Shown piece by piece: positions 25,601 through 32,136 of a stretch of DNA of 32,136 nucleotides. Both the position numbers and the translations under genes were made by a program. Location of the stretch: contig CM074815.1 of assembly GCA_037447605.1 (NCBI GenBank), positions 918,351 to 950,486 on the forward strand. Reading direction: 5' to 3'. Positions within the stretch are counted from its first letter, which is position 1, and every line of letters starts with the position of its first letter. The notes under the pieces were generated by a model that did not search any database, was not told the origin of the DNA, and saw only the letters and a program-made list of their open reading frames with translations. Source of the DNA: Zygnema circumcarinatum. Lineage: Eukaryota; Streptophyta; Zygnematophyceae; Zygnematales; Zygnemataceae.

Positions 25601-28249
25601 GGAAAGAGAAAAGGAAAGGGAGAAGGACAGGGAGAGAGAAAAGGAAAGAGAAAAGGAAAGAGATAAAGAGAGGGACAAAGAAGTGATTCGAGAGCGAATT
25701 GAGAGAAGTGAGCGAGAGCAGGCTGCAAAAAGTTTGACTCCGAGAGTAAGCAAGGCAGCCAAAAACGACTTCAGGATGCAGCCCAAAACTGAAAGAACAG
25801 GTGAGTAGTTGAAGGATGCTCGCTCGCCGTAGGGTTCAAAGCGCTTTTTCACTTAATTGGTCCACTTTAGTTGCATTCTGGTTGGGTGTGTACCTCGGGG
25901 CGATTGCCACATTCTAACTTATGCTAGCTTGTGTAAATTCAATTCGGAATTGATATGTGAAGGGCGTTTTGTTTGGGCTGCAGCAGTGGCTTCTTCGGCT
26001 GCTACCTCCACGACATCTGCCTCGGGACCCACTTTTGCTCAAACTCTTACTGCGACTTCGGGTTCGGGCTCTACGGCTACTGCAACTGCTGCAGGGGCAC
26101 TTCCTATGTCCATGGCAGCCTGGGGAGGGGGGCTTCCTCCTATCGGGTAAGGCTCCAACCTTTTACCAACTGTTTTTCTCTTCTAGAGTGCTGATTTGAT
26201 AATGTATTCTATGGGTAAGGAGTCTTGAATTGAAATGCCATTTCCGTTTATTTGAATGTTTGCAGATACTATCCTCCGGCTGTTGCTGCAGCTACAGCAG
26301 CTGCTTGGCCGCCTGCGGCAGCCATTACACCTTCCTCAAGTACTCCTGCACGCGAGGAATCAACTGCAGGAGCTACGCAGGTATTGTTCATACTTACCTT
26401 GTTCAGACATTAGGGATCGTAGTCCACTACTGCGGCGTCGTTGTGGAATACAGTATTGAAACCAAAAGTTACTTGTTGGTATTTAAGAAATCAGATATTC
26501 TCAAGTACAAGAAGAATGTGGCTGACTAGCTTGTGCATGTGAGCATACAACCGACATGCTCCAAACCTCAAAGATGTGACAAGGCTAGTGATGCCTTTGG
26601 TGTGTTCACCAAATTACTGTCGTAGGTAATCTTTCTATGGAGGCAGAAAGCTCAGGACAAAGCTATAGGCTCATGGATATACCATGTCTGTTCTTGATTT
26701 CATTAGGTTGTTGCTAACAAATTCACCCGGGAAGCGTCACTCTTTCTCCAAAACATGCTATCAGCTTGTGTGTGTTTTCATTCGCTAGAACGGAAGGCTT
26801 CACACCTTGAGTGCTTGCACTAAGCAAGAAAACGATGTTTCGATCATAGTTGGCAGGTTTGTAAAGCAAGATTTGTCGACGAAGACTACAATGATTCGTT
26901 TCTTGTAACTTTCCGGCCCTTACACGTAAGCTATATCCAATGTCTGCAGATGCCGTCCTACATGACACCTCCCCGCCGATCCTGGAAGCGTTGTGCGTCT
27001 CATGTGTACATCGCTCACTTCATTGATTACCAGCAGCAGATGAATCGCCATACCTTTTACTCCACTCATTATCCAGGATTCGGGGGAAGCAAAGGTTATA
27101 ATTTGAATGTCCCCAATCCCCCAGGGGATAGCCTCTTTGGAAGCAGTGCAGCAGCCTCGGGGGCTTCATTGGGAAGTGGTGCTGCCGGGACTGCTACCGA
27201 CAGGGGGGGCGCAGCTGCTTTGTTGAATCTTGGAGCAGCTTCGCACGTGGAGAGAGGGTTGGCTGCATCAGAGAGGTCCCATAACGTTGGTCCTTCTGTG
27301 GCAACATCGGGAAAGGAGCGTGCAAGCTCTTTGCTGAGTGATGCGATGCGCAAAACGTCTACTCTGCAGAGTCAGCAGGGTCATGCACCTCCACAGCAGC
27401 AGCAAGGGTCGCCTCTTCAGCAACAACTGCAGGTGCGTGAGATGTACCAATCGGTTTTTCTTTTTATTGCGTGTAGGGAGTTAATTCAAAATCAACTCCC
27501 TTAAATAGTTCACTCACCACTTAAGTAGGGCTCTTTGCTCATAATTTTTGGATGCCCCTACTTGTCCAAGTCCACCATTGTCGAGTTATGGTGTAGCGAC
27601 ATAAATGGGCGATGTCCGAGTTGTTGAACCAGCAAAAAGCCCTGATAAGTGAAGAATCTTATTTGGGAGCGTGGGTATGTGAAAATGAGGGTGGCAGACT
27701 GCACATCAGTACAGCTTCAACTCACAGCAAGGAGGAGCAGGCATTGGAGGGGGTGCATCATCATCGCTTGCACATTCTGTTGGAGGGGGAGGTGGTGGGA
27801 GTTCAGCAGGGGGTCCTGCAGCAAGTGGGGTGGGGCCCACAGGCTCACCAGCAGGGGGTTCTGCACAGGCGCAGCTATTCACCTCCCCATTGGCTATGAT
27901 GGGGGGGGGGGGCTTTCCTTTTGGAAGCTTTCCGGGGGCTCACTTTGCTCATCCTCCTTTCAACGGACCTCCAGGTCATCTGGGCTCTCAGCAAGTAAGT
28001 ATACTATGGCCGCTGTTATTCCATTTCTTTCTTAGAATTCGTTGTGGTATGAATGAATGAATGAATGAATGAATGAATGCCTGCAAGAGCAGGATTTGCG
28101 AGGCTTAACTTTAGTCCTTTTGGAGTCCAGACCTGCGTGTATTTTGATGGTTTTGGAACTGTGTGATGCAGGCTGCTCAATTTTTCACCAGCAGCCCTTT
28201 TTACGCTGCAAACATGCACCCTCACCTTGTACATCCTCCGCCATCTCCC

Positions 28250-28281
<32 letters not shown>

Positions 28282-28837
28282 ACAGCAACAGCAGCAGCAG
28301 CAACAGCAACAACAACAGCAACAACAACAGCAGCAACAACAACAACAACAACAACAACAGCAGCAGCAAGCTGCTCAACCAAGTAGCGCTGCCTCACTGA
28401 TGGGTCAGTCAAATGGGCAGAAGCAACCAGCACAGGCAGGTCCTCCTGGAGGGCGGGGCTTTGCAGCTGTTCCTGGACTACAACACCACCATCAGCTGCA
28501 GCAGCAATCTCAGCATGACCAGATTCCTACCTCTCCCTCACAACGGCAGCTCTTGCCCGGGCAGCAGACATCTGTGCAGCAGCAACAGCAGACACGGCAG
28601 AGTGAGAGGGAGGCTGTATCCATGGATGGTGGAAGTATGGGTACTGAAAAGGGCTATCAGTCTTTGCTACAACGAGGTCTGCACGGACCCAGTACTGCGG
28701 GAACACTAAGCTCGGGAAGCTTGGCCCAAGGAGGACCCACCGTTGGCCAATCCCCTAGTTTACAGTATCCACATGACCTGAGTTTAATGCAGCCAAACAT
28801 GCTCTCTGTGCTGAAAAATGCACAGCAACAAGCAAGC

Positions 28838-28893
<56 letters not shown>

Positions 28894-28930
28894 ACAGCAG
28901 CAACAGCAGCAACAGCAGCAACAGCAGCAA

Positions 28931-28983
<53 letters not shown>

Positions 28984-31327
28984 ACAACAGCAATTGCAGC
29001 ACCAACAGCAGCAGCAGCAACATCAGCAACATCAGCAACATCAGCAGCAGCAGCAGCAGCAGCAGGCCCTTGGCCAGTCCCTTCAAATGACTCTCAAGGA
29101 TTTGGATTCACATACAACTCAAGCGCTGTCGGCAATGTCGATGGCTGGCATGAATCGTGGCTCCGTTGGTCTATTCCCTCCTGTTGCGCCTGCCATCGCT
29201 CCTGAAGGCCATGCTATGCTCCCAACCATAGAAAGTCCTTCCATGCGAAACTCTTCATTACAGCATCAGCAGCAACAAGGAAGCCAACATTCGTCCTCTG
29301 TGCAGCAGTCTCGACCACAGCACACTAACCAGCAGCAGTCTTTGCAGACGAAGCCGCATCATCGAGGAACTCCCTCGTTGCGGCAGAATGTCGGTGGAGG
29401 AGGACTAGGGATGGAGGAGGGGCACCTGGGGGAAGGAGGTGGCGGAAGTTATCAGAATGGTGGTGTTGGATTGACAGTGCGAGGGAAAGAGAGCTCTGAA
29501 AACTCGGTATCAAAAGGTGGCAATAAACGCTCCCAGTCTTCAACCGCAGGAGCTGCAGCTGCACGAGCAGAGATAGAGGCTGCTTTGGCATCCAAACAGG
29601 GCCGCGATGGGGTCAGTGGGGGAGGCTCAAATCGCAATAGTTCTGCTGCTGCAACTGCTGCTATCAGCCTTGCCTTTCCAGGGGGGGTTGTTCCAGGAAG
29701 AAGTACAGGGCCTGGTGGACAGGTGGGTGGAGCAGGAAATATATCGAGTTTCCAGCATAAGCATGGGGGTGGAAGGTCGAAACCAAATGCAGTATCTGTG
29801 GGAACCTCTGTTCTTGTCAATCCGGGAAATGCATCTAGTGCAACTATTCTTTCTACAGAAAAGAGTACTGAAGCAAGTGCTGCTGCAGCTAAGGCAAACG
29901 GAGGAGCAAGTAGTGGTATAGCTTCATCAAACCAAGGTCAGCCGGGTTGGCAGGCTCAAAACCAACCGAATCATATGCCATTGAAGCTTACACCCGGACC
30001 TTCAGTTTCTCTGACGGGAGGGGCTGGTGGGGGATCACAACCTCAGGCTGTTCTTGCTGCTGCAGTGAAGGCAGCAGGTGCAGCTTCAAGGCCAAGGCCG
30101 GGGGGGGGGGCTTCTCCGCAGCTTGTACCCATTTTGCCTCGTGTGAGTGGAAACAATGTGGGGCAGTCTGCGGCTCCCGGAACACCTCTCCCTCCTCTCC
30201 CCCCCCTGTCGAAGTCAGGTGCCTCCCAGACTGTGAAGGCTATTAGCAAGGTATCTCAGCCGGTGAAGTTGAGCAATCCTCCTGGGAAAAAACCACTTAG
30301 CAATGCAGCAGTATCTCCCTCTCAGGTTGGGCAGGCAGGCGGAGGGGGAGGAGTTACAGCTGCATCCCAGTCAGTGTCAACCTCCAAGCAGTCTCTTTCA
30401 CCTGCACCCCAACAGACGTTAGCTGATCAGCAGCATGCAGGGCCTGCTCCCACCCATCCACAGATTCCGCAGCATGCTCAGCCCCCCCAACAGCAGCAGC
30501 AGCAGCAGCACTCCCAATCCCAACAACAGGAGTCGCCACAGCAGCCGTCCCAGCAGCTTCCCTCCCAGGTGCAGCAACCTCAATCTCAACCTCAACCCCA
30601 ACCTCAACCTCAACCTCAACCTCAACCTCAACCTCAGCCTCAACTTCATCCACTACCATTACCGCAGCAGCAGCAGCAGCACCCTCAACCGCAGCCGCAA
30701 GAACCGCAACCCCAACAGCAGCAGCAGCATCAGCCGCCTCCGGCTCAGCCATTGGTGCAGGTCCAAGCGCAGCAGCAAGGGCAGGGGCAAGCACAGGGAA
30801 CAGCACAGGGCTCAGCACCCCCTCAGGCTCAACCTCCGCCCCCATCGCAGCCGCAACCGCAGGCTCAGACTCAGCCTCCTCCTCAAACCCAGCCTCAGCC
30901 TCAGACTCAGCTTCAGCCTCAACCTCAGCATCAGCCTCACCCTCACCCTCAGCTTCAGTCTCAGTCTCAGTCTCAGTCTAAGTCTCAGCCTCAGCCGCAG
31001 CCTCAACCTCAGCCTCAGCCTCAATCTCAGTCTCAGCCTCTTCCTCAGCCTCAGTCTCAGCCTCAGTCTCAGCCTCAGCCTCAGTCTCAAACTCAGTCTC
31101 AGTCTCAACCTCAGTCTCAGCCTCTTCCTCAGCCTCAGTCTCAGCCTCAGTCTCAGCCTCAGTCTCAGCCTCAGTCTCAGCCTCAGTCTCAGCCTCAACC
31201 TCAGTCTCAGTCTCAGCCTCAGCCTCAGTCTCAGTCTCAGACTCAGTCTCAGTCTCAGTCTCAGTCTCAACCTCAGCCTCTGCCTCAGCCTCAGTCTCAA
31301 ACTCAGTCTCAGTCTCAGCCTCAGCCT

Positions 31328-31364
<37 letters not shown>

Positions 31365-31513
31365 TAGCTCACAGCCAGTCCCCCTCCTCTCAGCTGAATT
31401 CCCCTACCCATCTCCAGACTTTCCACCACATTCAGCTGCAGAAGCATCAGCAATTTCAAAACGATAATAGCTTGCTGTTGAGAGGTGGCCTTTCCAAAGC
31501 ACCAGGGAAGTAG
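19654..31513 (+). CDS. TIC: TIME FOR COFFEE (TIC)-like nuclear regulator, 15 exons, 2224 aa
   Basis: TIC is a plant nuclear protein linked to circadian timing, metabolism and jasmonate signalling. Exons are 19654-19753, 20206-20483, 20611-20662, 20959-21212, 21331-21369, 21918-22170, 23512-24103, 24359-24425, 24691-24795, 25254-25800, 25984-26146, 26266-26380, 26950-27432, 27710-27994 and 28172-31513. All phases agree (6675 nt). Family hallmarks in order: MERGREARR start; FRDRLKKDG with [17 protein letters not shown] (about 135-143); [11 protein letters not shown] across exons 4-5; [24 protein letters not shown] (about 327-338); [27 protein letters not shown] (about 806-820); [12 protein letters not shown] (868-879); [14 protein letters not shown]. 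Residues 640-720 are RE/KE-rich and probably coiled or disordered. Exon 15 encodes Q40, Q51, a long PQ/SQ repeat and Q12. The protein is far longer than Arabidopsis TIC (about 1.5 kb of residues), mainly through these repeats. The weakest calls are the exon 1 donor (GTACCG), the exon 2 donor and the exon 14 acceptor. An alternative ATG is at 20184. Confidence 0.88.
22434..22600 (+). repeat. GA-rich minisatellite in TIC-like intron 6
   Basis: GA dinucleotides are mixed with three copies of a longer unit, GATTGAGAGTGTGTGAGA, within the 1341-bp intron 22171-23511. The remainder of this intron holds nothing recognisable. Confidence 0.85.
25560..25715 (+). repeat. Coding GA-rich repeat (RE/KE domain) in TIC-like exon 10
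   Basis: Purine-rich GAGAGA/GAAAAGG sequence encodes repeating [11 protein letters not shown]-type residues, in frame and without stops. Non-repeat coding sequence flanks it on both sides. It is the only GA repeat of the window that lies within an exon. Confidence 0.85.
27901..27912 (+). repeat. G12 homopolymer in TIC-like exon 14
   Basis: Twelve consecutive G bases encode Gly residues in [10 protein letters not shown]. The frame through the run is the one that reaches the exon 14 donor in phase. Indels here would truncate the protein, so the count should be checked. Confidence 0.9.
28050..28079 (+). repeat. (TGAA)n tetranucleotide repeat in TIC-like intron 14
   Basis: About seven TGAA units lie within the short intron 27995-28171. 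Confidence 0.9.
28250..28369 (+). repeat. PolyQ tract 1, 40 Gln
   Basis: Forty CAG/CAA codons run uninterrupted at the protein level near the start of exon 15. CAA is interspersed throughout, giving an interrupted DNA repeat that should be less prone to slippage than pure CAG. Confidence 0.95.
28841..29065 (+). repeat. PolyQ tract 2, 51 Gln followed by mixed Q/H
   Basis: Fifty-one Gln codons (28841-28993) are followed by Leu and then a Q/H mixture to 29065. The first part is nearly pure CAG and the middle alternates CAGCAA, which suggests repeat-unit expansion. Confidence 0.95.
30574..31330 (+). repeat. Coding hexanucleotide repeat (CCTCAG/TCTCAG), PQ/SQ domain
   Basis: About 250 codons are dominated by alternating Pro-Gln and Ser-Gln, encoded by hexamers CCTCAG, CCTCAA and TCTCAG. 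Short polyQ and unrelated segments interrupt the first half. The second half (about 30940-31330) is most regular, with higher-order CCTCAGTCTCAG units. A 12-Gln run (31328-31363) follows directly. Confidence 0.93.
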
Positions 31514-32109
31514 GTTTGGACTAAGTGAATGCATTTTTTTTGGGGCAAGCCAAGCATTAATAGCATCGTATAGGTCTAGTATCCCTTCTCCTGCGCGCCC
31601 CCCCCTCTCCATCCCTTAGCTGCTAGTATGACCTGGATTCCCATGGTAGGGGAGATAGTGAGGTGACATCGGTACAAGGTAGGAGAGGTATTACTGGAAG
31701 GGGTTTCAGCGACTTAGGTTCTGAAGGAGAAGCGGGGAGGCCCTCGGGCTTATAAAGATCGAAAGGTCCATCTCATTCGTTCGCTCAGCTTCAGTGAAGC
31801 TCTCCTTGGAGAGTCCATCCAGTTTCTATGACACAGAGGCTGATTAGCAGTGGTTTCAACTGACAGTTTAGTGGTGTCGGAATTCACTGGAGATTGCCAA
31901 TTTTTCATCAATCGTCGTGCTGTGGTAGTAACCGCAGCTGCCAAATGACATCGTGCGATTCCTTTCCCTTTGTTCAATTGTTGGGATATGAGAGGTGCTT
32001 TGATCTGTGATTGTCCCTATCCATGTTGCAAGCTGAGATCTCGGTTTGTGTGTGAACTCTGTCCCAAAGCAATTCTCCTGTAGGAAAAAATGAAAATAAA
32101 GAGGGACGG
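31514..32109 (+). other. TIC-like 3' flank/3' UTR
   Basis: No coding sequence follows the TAG stop. An AATAAA hexamer at 32095-32100 is a candidate polyadenylation signal about 580 nt after the stop. One open frame on the minus strand (31750-31977) has no recognised similarity. Confidence 0.5.
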
Positions 32110-32110
32110 G

Positions 32111-32136
32111 CGGGGGGGGGGGGGGGGGGGGGGGGG
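32111..32136 (+). other. Terminal G homopolymer (probable contig edge artefact)
   Basis: The window ends in about 25 consecutive G after GACGGGC. A G run at a sequence end is characteristic of no-signal cycles in two-colour sequencing or of an assembly break, so it should not be read as genomic without support. Confidence 0.65.

Noticed and set aside
27715-27994. Acceptor at 27713-27714 for TIC-like exon 14
   Set aside because: It looks acceptable as a splice site but puts exon 14 out of frame. The AG at 27708-27709 keeps the frame to the GFPFGSFPG segment.
28016-29086. PolyL, polyA and polyS open frames around 28016-28433 and 28784-29090
   Set aside because: They are other-frame readings of the CAG/CAA polyQ code of exon 15.

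Overview
The window is nuclear DNA of a land plant. It holds three protein-coding genes with GT-AG introns, and all three match plant gene families: the spliceosomal subunit SF3B1, the plastid fructokinase-like protein FLN1, and a TIME FOR COFFEE (TIC)-type clock protein. Telo-box promoter motifs, a Copia retrotransposon relic and a Mutator-like element fit a plant. The many short introns and the divergent TIC sequence suggest a non-angiosperm (bryophyte, lycophyte or fern), but this cannot be settled from the sequence alone. I see no viral gene, CRISPR array, rRNA or convincing tRNA.

Layout. 1-1272: SF3B1 promoter with telo-boxes, a G-box and a palindromic TGACGTCA site. 1273-7982 (+): SF3B1, 11 exons, 1280 aa, complete. 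7983-10496: intergenic, with a telomere-like tract inside a direct repeat, a decayed Copia fragment, and purine- and pyrimidine-rich tracts. 10497-15937 (-): FLN1, 3 exons, 468 aa. Its 3.9-kb first intron carries about 3.09 kb of almost pure (GA)n. 15938-19653: intergenic region between the divergent FLN1 and TIC genes. It holds twin G-boxes, an intact non-autonomous Mutator-like element (133-bp terminal inverted repeats, perfect 9-bp target-site duplication), a palindromic GTAC array and many CCAAT boxes. 19654-31513 (+): TIC-like gene, 15 exons, 2224 aa, with very large polyQ and PQ/SQ tracts. 31514-32136: 3' flank ending in a G homopolymer that looks like a contig edge.

Exons were assembled by hand from reading frame, splice consensus and family similarity. 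In each gene every junction keeps phase, and the coding totals (3843, 1407 and 6675 nt) are multiples of three. The three genes work in different processes: pre-mRNA splicing, plastid transcription, and clock/metabolic regulation. Nothing suggests that they form a functional cluster.

The most notable items are the giant intronic GA tract, the young-looking Mutator-like insertion, and a TIC-like protein dominated by simple-sequence-encoded domains (polyQ, PQ/SQ and RE/KE). I found no convincing new biological system.
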